Shown here in pieces: positions 11,139-21,373 of a stretch of DNA of 64,000 nt. Both the position numbers and the translations under genes were made by a program. The notes beneath the pieces are model-generated. The model worked only from the letters and a program-made list of their open reading frames with translations. It ran no database searches and was not told where the DNA came from. Position 1 is the first letter of the stretch; each line of letters starts with the position of its first letter. The DNA comes from Acrasis kona (Eukaryota; Heterolobosea; Eutetramitea; Acrasida; Acrasidae). Location of the stretch: assembly GCA_026419775.2 (NCBI GenBank), contig JAOPGA020001662.1:1-64000 (forward strand). The letters run 5' to 3'.

Positions 11139-13413
11139 ATGAACAAGTTATTTACGAGTGAGATTGTCAAGTTTCAAGTCAAGATACACATACACTCTCT
11201 AAAGTTCTCGAAATCCAAAGAGTCTCGAACATACTCAGTTTGTTTACGTGCTCCAAATTAATTTATAACCTGTCAGATATCATGGAGGCGCGGTAGGAAA
11301 CAAAAAGGTGACACCGAGTTTGTAAACATAGACGCGAAGAATACATTCAAAAATCCAATTGTGTTCACCAGTAAATTAAAACGTGACAAGAAGACAAAAA
11401 AGTTCAGCAAGAAGCTATTAAAATTTACCCTTAGAGAGGTTCGACCAACTTTTATTCATCAACATTAATTTATTTTAGAAAGCTGAAAGAGGAAGGGTCA
11501 CTGATGTGTCCAAGGGGGAGATGGATTTGTCTAAACATGTTGATTTTGACAATGTTGTTAATCACGCCGATGAACACATCAAAATTTCATACGGACACAT
11601 GATTGCTACTATACACTGCGAACGCATTGGAAGCGACCGTTTCAAGTAAGTTGAACAATCACAATTCTATAACTTTCAAAGCGATCAAGACACAACATAC
11701 ACAGCCACAGAAGATGAAGAAACAGAAAGTGTAAACGAGGATGAGGACGACGAGGATGAAGACGACGATGACGAGCCAGTTTCAAAATCAAGAAAATCAA
11801 AGTATAAGGATGACGACGACGAAGATGAGGATGAAGACGACGAAGACGAAGAAAGCGATAAAAAATCCTCCTCTTCTGATCTTTCATCCGACTCTGACGA
11901 CGAACCAACAATTCCGTCTCCACATAATGACGTTGAAGTGAAGTTAGAACATCGTAACCTCAAAAGAAGGCTTCAGGATCTCAACGACAAACTCAAGTCC
12001 ATACAAAAGTCTGATGCCTCTTCCAAACAAGCAGATGACAAGAAAACACAAATGTTTTACAATATACAAAAACAAAGAGATCAAATATTGACTGAACTAC
12101 ATGAAACCGAAAAGGAGGTGGAACAAGCGAAAATATTAATGAACGAAGCCAAAATCAAAACAAAGACAATCAAGAAGGAATTAGAGCAGAATAAAGAAAA
12201 GCATGCAAAGGAGATCAAAATGTTGGAAATGGCCCTCAAGGAACTACAAGCTGATGATGTAAGTGAAAAATCATTAATAATCATTTTACCTTCATGATAG
12301 AGCGCCGACTACTTTGCGACTACAAATAAAAAAAAAGTAAGCTTTATTAATGTGCGGAATACTAACATGATGTTTGTTAGAAACCTGATCAAGACTCTAT
12401 GAAAATGTTGGAAAGCATTAGATCACAAATTGAAGCACATGGGTTGACCTGCGCTGAGGACTTTGTAGTAACTACGGCAGTGTTTATAAGTGAACCAAGT
12501 TCGGCTCTGGCTGTTCGTAATTGTATGAAAAAGTGGAAGAGTTCAAGATTTTCTAACAAACTTTTAAATGCGTTCCATAATCATGAATTGTGTTTATTCC
12601 GATCTCTTAATGTTGAACAAATATGTAACTTCCTCTTGTTTGAATGTGCTTTGTTGCGTTGTTTTGATACATCGTTTTTAAACGAAGCCTTGCAGTATTG
12701 TAAAGCGCCTCCTTTGTTGGTCACCAGAAACAAAACATCCACACCTCCGTCAAAAGTAGACAATGACAATCAGTTTGTAAATGAGTTGACTAAACTCACA
12801 GTGAAGAGTTATTTTGACGTTGTGATGTGTTTTTGTGAATGTCTTGATCGTCAAATTATGATAGATGCTCTGTTAGATCCACGTCTTGAAAATGTAAAAA
12901 GCAGAAACAGCACGGGTGGTTATGATTTGCGGGTTACAACCCAATATATTGATGAATACTATGCCAATCTTTTAAAAAATACACAAGAGGTTAGCAGACC
13001 ATTTTTTGATTTGTTCTTGTGCCTACATAGATTCACAAGTCTTCAATCGTCTACTTGATATATCTCCAAATCAAGAGGTGATGCATAGGGTCAAGATGGG
13101 CATCAACTTGTTAGAAAGCCATGCAATGAGCAAGTATAAGATTAATAAAGATTTGTTTAGATATTGCAGACAGGCATGCGATGTAATTATCGCTCCTGAT
13201 GATTTGTCATTGCGTAAGGATCTGACGGAAGAACACATTGCGGCACTAACAAGTTTCGGCAAGAATGCAACCGATGTGGTCGCTGCTGCTGATCTCAATG
13301 ATGAAAAAGGCAACATATTCGACACCATCGATGTGGACATGAGAGGCTTGAGAGTAGGTCCAGAGTTTTACGGTCGTCATGACGAACTGAGTTTTTTGAA
13401 GGACGACAAATAA
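11139..13413 (+). CDS. NT-C2, coiled-coil and DIL domain protein
   Basis: Seven exons: 11139-11237, 11277-11438, 11479-11645, 11682-12258, 12301-12336, 12381-12993 and 13031-13413; about 678 residues. The N-terminal 130 residues fit an NT-C2 domain (KFQVKIHIHSL, then SWRRGRKQKGDTEFV). A very acidic Asp/Glu linker follows, then a coiled coil of about 110 residues, then a dilute-like (DIL) region ending with NSQVFNRLL and a helical tail. NT-C2 domains attach proteins to membranes, and DIL domains occur in myosin V tails and afadin-like proteins, so a membrane-actin or cargo adaptor role is inferred. The sixth intron (12994-13030) only fits as a GC-AG intron; a canonical donor at 12990 breaks the frame. 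Confidence 0.7.
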
Positions 13414-13496
13414 AATTTATTTTTATCTTTATTTGTAAGTGGCAACTTTGAACTTGTCCACTCGTATTTTAGCAAATCTTAGAAGACCACGTTGAC

Positions 13497-15127
13497 ATGT
13501 CAACAATTCATCAAAGAAAATCAAACGTTAGCAATATAAAAAGAAAGCAACAAGGAAGCACAACGAGCACCAACATTGATGAAAAAGAAAATAAGCTCAG
13601 TAAATCAGTCACAAGAGAATTTTCTGCCCTGATCAATCAACCAACAGTAACACCAGAAATACCTTATGAAATATTGATTACGTTTTACCTAACAACCAAT
13701 TTATTAATGCAATACTATAACATTTATGGCGCAGTAGGGTTCAACAAACTTTTCATTTGTTTTAACCTTTATTAAGAACTTTTATAATTATGATTTCAAC
13801 GTCATGTGTTTTTCTGGATCTGTAGTGTACCTACGGATGCTCATCAAATTCACATCAAACAACAACTTGGCAAGTCCTTTTGCAAAAGTTGTCACCACCC
13901 CCACGCCATCCTCGGTACACATGTCCGATGTGGACGTGGCCATGGGTGGTGCTGCCGCAGTGGACAAGAAATCACATTCGAAAACACAAGCAAGAGATGC
14001 TAATGCTGCCATACCGCCAACACAACAAGAACAATATCGCTTTACAATACGCTGGTGGGTGCTTTTACTCCACAGTGTCATTTTGGCACTTGTTTTTGTG
14101 GTGGCCTATTTTACAATCATCATTTTTCTAAAGTATGGTATGAAGTACATCATGTTGTGTTTCTTACCGTAAGTACAAGCGTTTTTCATTTTGACTGATT
14201 GTGAATAGATTGTATGTTTACACGGCTGCCTTCATCATTCCACGCATCATGGACATTATACGGTTAAAAAAACAATTGATTGCAAGCTTATCGAATGACA
14301 AGAGATCAACAAAGCACCAAATACAGCAACAACGTTCCATCATTGATGCATCGATGCAAACGAAAATACTTTTATATACAACGTTTGAACTTGTCTATTT
14401 CACAGGAATGCTTCCATTAGGTTTCGCTCAGGTATGTGTGATTGATGGATCGCTTTGACGTAACGCTTTATAGGATCACATTTATTACGAAAAACTAAAA
14501 TGCATCACTCAGCTTTTGTACATGATTGCCAACGTACTGGTCATGCTGTGCTTGCAACTGCTTTCGAATCACTTTTTAAAGTTTGTCAGCCACACACATT
14601 TCTTTGGATACTGGCAACAGATCACGACGTCTCCATCTTCATCTCAAATACAAACATGGACTCCTGGAAAGAAGAGTTATAGCAAGGGAAGCATCGTTAC
14701 ATTTGAAAAAAAGGTATACGTTGCCATGGGAGAGCACAATTATGGACAGCCAGGTCAATTGACCGATCGCTTTTTATTTGTGTTGTTTTGTGAAAAACCT
14801 GACCGGTCTCATTGTTATCTTATTTGTATACAATATGCCATCACTTTGAGTCAACTTGTTTTGTTCTTGTCTTGTACGCTGCAAAGTACGGCGCTTGATG
14901 AATATTTGTCTAAAAGATCCTCTTCATTGTTTGAAATGTTGTCCTGGGAGATTTGTGTAGTCATGTTGTTGTTTAATTATTATCTTTGTCACTTGTGCAT
15001 ATGGGTGAGGCGAAAGACGCTTCAGTTCCTTCTTCTACTGGCACAATCCACAGCGCATGGACAGTTAAGCATGACTCAAGTGACGCCGACGACGTTTGAT
15101 CCGTCATCAATGAAACAAGACACATGA
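13497..15127 (+). CDS. TMEM39-family multipass membrane protein
   Basis: Four exons, 13497-13733, 13777-14168, 14209-14431 and 14474-15127, give 501 residues. The last exon is diagnostic of the TMEM39 (SUSR2) family: DHIYYEKLKCI, then a loop with YSKGSIVTFEKKVYVAMGEHN and FLFVLFCEKPDRSH, then further hydrophobic helices. Animal TMEM39 proteins sit in the ER membrane and have been linked to COPII-dependent secretion, lipid sensing through SREBP and autophagy; the protist role is unknown. At least seven hydrophobic segments can be seen. The N-terminal 60 residues and the loop around residues 110-150 are polar and low in complexity. The first intron boundary (13734-13776) is inferred from phase. 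Confidence 0.8.
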
Positions 15128-15155
15128 TCATAATAAATGTTTATTGTAAATTACA

Positions 15156-16862
15156 CTAGTTGACATATTTATTAATAACTGACTTCATCTTGTTGAATAT
15201 ACCAATCTTCTTTTTTGTAGATTCCGGAGCGTCTGCACCACTAGTGGTCTCCTTCTGTGCCTTTTCCATTTCCTCCTCAATACAATGATTAAAGTCCATT
15301 CTGACCTGATTCACTTTTGGTGACATCATACTATCGTACAATTGTCTTCTTTGTTTTTCTCTTTGATCCTCTACTTGGATTCCACAGAATTGAATTACGG
15401 TTTCGAATGCTTCCTTCTTGATTGCAATCAAATCAGGCGTCTCATTTTCAAACTTGAAGTCAAACACACGATCGCTCAAATGTAACTTGACATTGTCCTC
15501 GAACATTTCTTTCAGGTATGGGTGACGTAAGGCATCGGATGCACTAATTCTATTGTCGGGATTGAATTGTAAAAGAGCCAACAACAAGTCGATGGCTTGT
15601 GGGTTGGTACCTTCTGGGAAGAGATTTTCAATTGGTTTGGCGGAATAAACCGGAAGTTTTGAAATGAATTCCAAACCTTGAGGCGATCCTCTCATGCTTC
15701 CTGCTGCTTTGGTTCCGAACAATTGTAAAATCTTTTCTAGTTGATTGATCGGAGATGCGCCGCGGAATAAAATTCCGGCTCCCATCAATTCGGCCATGAT
15801 GCAACCGATGGACCAAATATCAATCTTTGGAGTGACTTCTTTCTGGTTTAAAAGTAATTCCGGCGCACGATACCATCTGGTCTGTACGTAGTTGGTGCTC
15901 ATAGTAGCGTCCTCTTGCCAATCCATTCCTCTTGCTAGGCCCATGTCACAGATCTTGACTTCGCAGTTGCTGTTGATGAGAATGTTTTCTGGCTTCAAAT
16001 CACGATGAAGAATGTTGCAGCTGTGGATGTAGCTCATTGCGCTTAACATTTGGTACATTAGGTATTGAACGTGTCTGTCGGAAAGTTTTTGACCTGTAAC
16101 CAAAAAGTCACGTAGATCGGCCTCCATCAACTCAGTCACGACGTAGACGTCTTTGAACTCTGCGTAAGATTGTGGGGGTATGATGGCCTTCAAACTAATA
16201 ATGTTAGGATGGTTGAGATGACACATGATCTTCAGCTCTCTCAATATGCGTTTGGGAATGAGTGTTTGCTTTAGTAATTGTGTTTTTGTTTGCTTAACGT
16301 TTCTTGACTCTAATAGCATTAGCTCAGCCACACCAACGGGGAACACTTTGCCGCATTTTTTGATGGCCACCTTTTCATTTGTTTTGGTGTCTAGGGCACT
16401 GATTACCATTCCGTAGCTTCCTTTACCGATGACCTCCTCGGGCACATACCTTTCGGTAATTTCGAACACTTCCTTCTGTATCTGGTATCGATTTAGCTTA
16501 ACATTAATGATTTGTTGGTCGTCCATCTGGAGACCTGGTGTTTTTGGTTTGCCCAACTCTATTGTCGTCAGGCCATTGGGAGTGCTCCCGAATTCCATGT
16601 CTACATCGATCCTAGTAAGGTTTTCGGGTTGGTATTGATTCGTTGACATAATGATGTGGTCGTTTTGCGGTTGCCGAACTTTTTTTCTTTCCGCTGTGTC
16701 AATGTCAATTTTATTTTTAAAATATTTTAACCTTGTGAGGCGAAAGAAATTGTCAAAGAATTGTTGCTCAAACTTGGCAATAAAACTCAGCTTGGTGATT
16801 TTTTCGGCCATGGCGATTGTAGGGTGTTTTAAAAATGAAGGAGATGGAACGTTATTGGGCAA
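15156..16862 (-). CDS. Divergent MAP kinase
   Basis: An open frame of 568 codons contains a full kinase domain from about residue 135: GKGSYGMVISA, the VAIKK lysine, HRDLKPENILIN, and a MAPK-type activation loop ending NYVQTRWYRAPELLL. CMGC features such as the insert and the HPYLKEMF region are present. Two hallmark sites deviate: the DFG motif reads DMG (KICDMGLARG), and the TxY dual-phosphorylation site is T-N-Y. A 23-residue insertion between the lysine and the C-helix coincides with a possible in-frame intron at 16337-16269. The N-terminal 130 residues and the C-terminal Lys-rich 90 residues are unique. ERK-like signalling is inferred. It diverges from BRE, 175 bp away. Confidence 0.88.
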   Translation of the reverse strand: MPNNVPSPSFLKHPTIAMAEKITKLSFIAKFEQQFFDNFFRLTRLKYFKNKIDIDTAERKKVRQPQNDHIIMSTNQYQPENLTRIDVDMEFGSTPNGLTTIELGKPKTPGLQMDDQQIINVKLNRYQIQKEVFEITERYVPEEVIGKGSYGMVISALDTKTNEKVAIKKCGKVFPVGVAELMLLESRNVKQTKTQLLKQTLIPKRILRELKIMCHLNHPNIISLKAIIPPQSYAEFKDVYVVTELMEADLRDFLVTGQKLSDRHVQYLMYQMLSAMSYIHSCNILHRDLKPENILINSNCEVKICDMGLARGMDWQEDATMSTNYVQTRWYRAPELLLNQKEVTPKIDIWSIGCIMAELMGAGILFRGASPINQLEKILQLFGTKAAGSMRGSPQGLEFISKLPVYSAKPIENLFPEGTNPQAIDLLLALLQFNPDNRISASDALRHPYLKEMFEDNVKLHLSDRVFDFKFENETPDLIAIKKEAFETVIQFCGIQVEDQREKQRRQLYDSMMSPKVNQVRMDFNHCIEEEMEKAQKETTSGADAPESTKKKIGIFNKMKSVINKYVN

Positions 16863-17037
16863 TTAGACTGCATTTTAATATTTATTAAATGTGTACATTA
16901 TCAGACTGCTTTGTGCCAGGGGTCAAGTTCTTGCGCTAAAAAAACATTGATCAATTCATAATCAGTCAAAATACTCATTCAATTGAAATGTTGTAGGACT
17001 TTACAATCATCCAGGAACAAAACATCAACATTGAACA

Positions 17038-18132
17038 ATGCTCCACCCACAAATAATCGATTATCTTAGAGCTCTTCACAATATTAAAATTCAAATAAGC
17101 GAAGATAGAAAGTCAAGAGAAGACATACAATATGCTGACCGATTCATCATGCACATACCTTATTGCGAAGTTACTTTACTTTGGGATGTTTTCTTCAACA
17201 ATAACAACATCAACAGCCCTCCTGACGTCATTTTCATTAATACCCCAGACATTAACGTTGATTATACAAAATTAAAATCAGTACAAAAGTGGGCACAGAA
17301 TGGAACGATGGCATTTTTTTCCTTCATAATGGAGATCTTGAGTATTTTCAAATCATACTTTTGTGCTAGAGTAAAGAATTACGGCAACCAAACAATCAAC
17401 TTTGAGTACAGTACCATACATTCAGATAATGTCAACTACATGATTGTTTCACAAAAGTCAAAAGATTACAAGAGAGACAGGACACTTTTGGAGGAAGTGA
17501 GATTCAACATTCCTCTATCAGTCAAGGGTTATGATAAATTATGTAATAATGTAAATTGTAAAGAAGTACCACAACTTTTAGTATGCTTTAAAGTAGTTAT
17601 CCAAAATCACACTAGTAATGTAGAATCTGTTTTTACAAAAATCATCATTCCTGAATCTGTCTCTTTTTGGTTACCGAGTATCCATACTAAAAAGTGGACC
17701 ATCGGATCTACTTGTTTATTAGATTTCATACCGTACGTCCAACAAGAGCTTTATGAGGCGTTGGAAAATTCTTATTTATGTGTGGATCGTCGTCGGGATC
17801 TAATTAAAGTGTTGTGTAATAAATTTGGTTCGCCTGTTGACTTTGATTCGTCAAATTTTGAACAAGCCAACTTTCTAATGCACTTGCAGATGCAAGATGT
17901 TGCTTTTCTTTATTTGTTGTGTGTTCATATTCCTTTACAATTTCCTCGTGTTCCACCCATTGTGCAACTTCAACAGATCAGTAGTTTCAAGAAGGATTTA
18001 AATAGTTGTCTTGTGAGAAGTAATTTAAAAGGTCTTGTTTATGATCCTAACTGGGATATGGAGAAAATTGTGAATAGCATTAGTGATGCACTCAATGTAT
18101 TTGATAAAGAATTCTATGCAGCCTGTAGTTAA
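17038..18132 (+). CDS. BRE/BRCC45 (BABAM2)-like scaffold
   Basis: A single exon of 364 residues. The N-terminal third matches the BRE/BRCC45 family: FIMHIPYCEVTLLWDVFFN followed by PPDVIF and a Trp-containing helix, the first UEV-like fold. A second UEV-like unit can be seen near the C-terminus (HIPLQFPRVPPIVQLQQIS). In animals and plants BRE is the scaffold of the BRISC and BRCA1-A Lys63-deubiquitinase complexes. The partners BRCC36, Abraxas and MERIT40 are not in this window. The ORF begins at the first ATG and length is typical. Its last bases overlap the opposite coiled-coil frame. Confidence 0.8.
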   Translation: MLHPQIIDYLRALHNIKIQISEDRKSREDIQYADRFIMHIPYCEVTLLWDVFFNNNNINSPPDVIFINTPDINVDYTKLKSVQKWAQNGTMAFFSFIMEILSIFKSYFCARVKNYGNQTINFEYSTIHSDNVNYMIVSQKSKDYKRDRTLLEEVRFNIPLSVKGYDKLCNNVNCKEVPQLLVCFKVVIQNHTSNVESVFTKIIIPESVSFWLPSIHTKKWTIGSTCLLDFIPYVQQELYEALENSYLCVDRRRDLIKVLCNKFGSPVDFDSSNFEQANFLMHLQMQDVAFLYLLCVHIPLQFPRVPPIVQLQQISSFKKDLNSCLVRSNLKGLVYDPNWDMEKIVNSISDALNVFDKEFYAACS

Positions 18133-19117
18133 CAAACGAATAAGTTGCAACAAAAGAATCTCCTCTCAAGTGATCAACATCAACATTTAAATAAGAAATA
18201 AATATATTTATTTTTTGTTCACCACTCACAAACAGTCCAGAGTCGTCTTCTTGTGGCGTTCTAGATTTTGGTGGCGACTTTGTTCTTGCAGGTGATTTGC
18301 CAGTTAACTTGTTCGTTCTTCCCCAAGCACCCATGCCGTTACTTGTTATGGGTCTCGGTTGTTCTTCTATATTTACATTCTTTTTTGTAACAGGTATTTG
18401 TAGAGCACTTTGAGAAGTTGACTTTTGAGCAAGCACTGCAGCATTTTTGGACTTGAGGTGGTCGATTGTATGTTTGAACTTGGAGTTGTCTGTGGCCATC
18501 TTTTGCAATTTGAGTTCTGTATTTTCAATGTGCTTGTCAAGTATCTTTTGTTGTTGTAACAAAGCAAAGATATCAGCAGACATTTTTATTTGTTGTGCCT
18601 TCATTCTGTCATTTAGTTGCATTAAAGAGTCTAGAGAGTTTTTTGAATCGGATTCTGTCTTTTCCCTCATTAATTGTCTTATGGTTGTTCTAAGAGATGT
18701 ATTTTCCTTCTTTTCAAGAGCTAGTTCCTCAAAGACTGTTAGCGTGAGATGCTTATTTAAAACTAGAGCATTTGTCTTCATCTGCCTCATTTGCGAGACT
18801 AAATTTATAGTGTCTTCTAACTCATGTTCCTTTATTTCTGCAAAAGATTTAAAATAAAGATCTATAAGCTGTATCATCACTTCATGTTTTGAGTATACAT
18901 CAGGAGTTAATAAATGTGAAATGTAGTTTTTGAGTTCCTCGCACAAGGATTGTATCTTTAATACATTCTCCCTTACTCTTCTTTGGTAATCCTCTTCTTT
19001 ACGAATTGCACCTTTCGCAGGCTGCTTTACATTTTTTGACTCCTCTACATCAATCTCGTCAAATTCAACAGAATCGCTTCTTTGTTCAACTGCAGCATCA
19101 CCATGTTGATCCTCCAT
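18092..19117 (-). CDS. Coiled-coil protein of unknown function
   Basis: From ATG 19117 (MEDQHGDAAVEQ) the frame encodes about 341 residues: an acidic start, then roughly 200 residues of heptad-rich coiled coil (for example ENTSLRTTIRQLMREK), then a basic Ser/Pro tail (GKSPARTKSPPKSRTP). The frame runs to 18092 and overlaps the last 41 bases of BRE. A GTGAGT donor at 18229 could splice to a short final exon ending near 18129 instead, so the C-terminus is uncertain. The tail resembles microtubule or centrosome-associated proteins, but no family is recognised. It diverges from ARMC2, with start codons 71 bp apart. Confidence 0.65.
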   Translation of the reverse strand: MEDQHGDAAVEQRSDSVEFDEIDVEESKNVKQPAKGAIRKEEDYQRRVRENVLKIQSLCEELKNYISHLLTPDVYSKHEVMIQLIDLYFKSFAEIKEHELEDTINLVSQMRQMKTNALVLNKHLTLTVFEELALEKKENTSLRTTIRQLMREKTESDSKNSLDSLMQLNDRMKAQQIKMSADIFALLQQQKILDKHIENTELKLQKMATDNSKFKHTIDHLKSKNAAVLAQKSTSQSALQIPVTKKNVNIEEQPRPITSNGMGAWGRTNKLTGKSPARTKSPPKSRTPQEDDSGLFVSGEQKINIFISYLNVDVDHLRGDSFVATYSFVNYRLHRILYQIH

Positions 19118-19188
19118 TTCCTCGTCAACCGGACCGCGCTCAATTAGTTGACCCGTTTTCAATACACAATCGATTTGTCCATGACAAT

Positions 19189-21363
19189 ATGAGGCCGAAC
19201 ACACCAAATCCATTCGAAACACAAAATCTCGTAGCAAAAGCTTGGAAGGGATATGAATCGGAGGGTAGAACGCAACAACTTACTTACATCAACAATTCTT
19301 CCGCTGGTGTACGCAGCAGCGTGTCAGAAGTGATAGCCAGCGCAAGAGCAACAATCAACCAACCTTCTCGTCCATATACACCAAAAGATCTACCTCGAAA
19401 ACTTTTCTTAGAGCAAGATTATACGGACAGACCTACTTCTGCAATTCCAATCAGTAGCAATAACTTTAAAATGCTAGCTCCAATCCGACCTCCTTCACAG
19501 GAAGATCCAAATTCAGTTGGAGGCTTGGATGACGAAGACCAATCAGACGAGAACAAACAGTTATGGAACGGAATAAAAGCTTTACTCCAACTAATGGACC
19601 CTGAAAATAGTAACAGTCAAATTACGGAGTCTGCTGATTCACTCTATTTAATTTTATCGTCCAGGACTGAAAACTTTACAAACGCTCAGGAAAGAACGAT
19701 TCTACAACGAGTCTCGAAACTAATGGACAACAAAGATCCGTCAGTACTTTTCAAACTTGCTGCAATTATATTACAACTATCCCCTGAGGGACCCTTTTTA
19801 TTAAGCACCGTTAAGCTATTATTTACTTTGAGCAAAAGAGATGAATGTGATTCGTTATTTAAAAACGAAAAGGTACTGGATCCTTTGGTCCGTTTGCTAC
19901 GTAACCACAAACAAGAAAAGTCGATGGAGACTTGGTTGTTTGCTGTTGCCACCATGAAAAACATTTCGTCGGTGTCAACGGAAGTACAAAATCTTTTGAT
20001 ATCATATAGAGTGGTGTCAGTCATGTCCAATCTTTTACAAATATTACTTAATGTTCTTCCTACTGCAACTCCAGATGATGTGAATAGTCATGCACAACTG
20101 ATGGTCCAAGTTAGTGCTCTTTTAAGAAACCTGTCCAGCAGCGGAAAGTCATACAAGCATTTTCTAAAATTTCAAATATTTGAAAAATTGTACTTGATTA
20201 TGGATGAATTAATTTCGCATGGCGAATTCATTCATCACTGCTGTCGTATCTTAGAGTAAAGTGTCTACTCATTTTGAAACTAGAAAATTACTTGTTAAAC
20301 TTCCATACATATCTTGTTTGATGAAGGTGTTGGATAAGCACAGACACAACAAACCCATCATCACAAGGGCTTGCTTTACTTTGGGTAATTTGACCTTTTC
20401 TGGCGACACGGCAAATAAAAATGTCGAGGAGTCTCATCGTGTGATTACTTCTGATACCGGCATCCCTCTTTTATTGAAGTTGCTTGATATGTATGACGAA
20501 AATGAAAAGAAGAAAAAGGAGCAAAAGTACATTCAAGAGACTGAAGATTTATTGACCAGACTCATCAGGCTGATTGCAAATGTATCTACTTATAAAAAAC
20601 ATGGGGAGCAAATTGTGTGTTCGCCGAGCATGGTTAGACTTGTTGACATTGTCCAAAGAAAAAGTATTCTTCAATGTGAGGAATTAGTGCTAAACATTGT
20701 TCGGTGTATATCAAATTTATCATTTTATGCAGTGTCAAATACTGAAAAAACGACTCCACTGTTTGAAGATCAAGTAAAACTTGCCAAGCGTAAGTTCTGA
20801 ATTTGTATGTTCATACTAATTGATTAGTTTTGGCGCCACTTATTTTATATGACCATCCGGATGCTGTTATGGAAAGCTGCCGTGCATTTGGAAACCTTTC
20901 AAGAGATCCACAGGTCAGACAGTGGATGAGTGAGAGAAGAGTTGATGAGGCCATCATGATACTTTTAGGTCACAGCAGAATGGACATTGTTAGGTCAGTG
21001 TGCGGAATACTAATCAACCTATCAAACGACGAACAAAACAGGCATGCCAAAGCATTACATGGTGCATCCATAGTAGAGAGATTATTAGAGGTGTTGGATC
21101 ATGCTGACATTGAGCTGGTAATCCTCATCCTACAAATGTTATTCAATCTGTCCTTCCTTGACAACATGTTCACATCCCATCAAATACAACACTTGCACGA
21201 AACGATACAAGGAATGCTGCTATACCTACAAGAACAAGAACAAATGGTGGAATACCGGGAACAAGTGGAAGACCAACCTCAGTATGACCCGGATGGAGTG
21301 GTACGGTTAAGACAAGTTTCCACATCCCTTTTGAATCAACTTAATGTACTACGATATGAATAA
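19189..21363 (+). CDS. ARMC2: ARMC2-like armadillo protein (flagellar assembly)
   Basis: The N-terminus has the ARMC2 signature: VSEVIASARATI, then SRPYTPKDLPRKLF. Tandem armadillo repeats follow (ACFTLGNLTFSG, CRAFGNLSRDP, SVCGILINLSN). The coding sequence is interrupted: frame 1 stops at TAA 20257-20259, right after ILE, and the +1 frame continues with KVSTHFETRKLL to 20789. A 38-nt intron (20790-20827) then leads to 20828-21363. With the +1 change it encodes about 712 residues. ARMC2 in Chlamydomonas and mammals is needed to load radial-spoke or axonemal precursors for transport into flagella, so its presence implies a flagellate stage. ATG 19189 is preferred over the upstream open frame because conservation starts there. 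Confidence 0.8.
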
Positions 21364-21373
21364 TAATACTTTT

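Noticed and set aside
11642-11963. Ser-rich and Arg/His-rich minus-strand frames
   Set aside because: They mirror the Asp/Glu-rich linker of the NT-C2/DIL gene.
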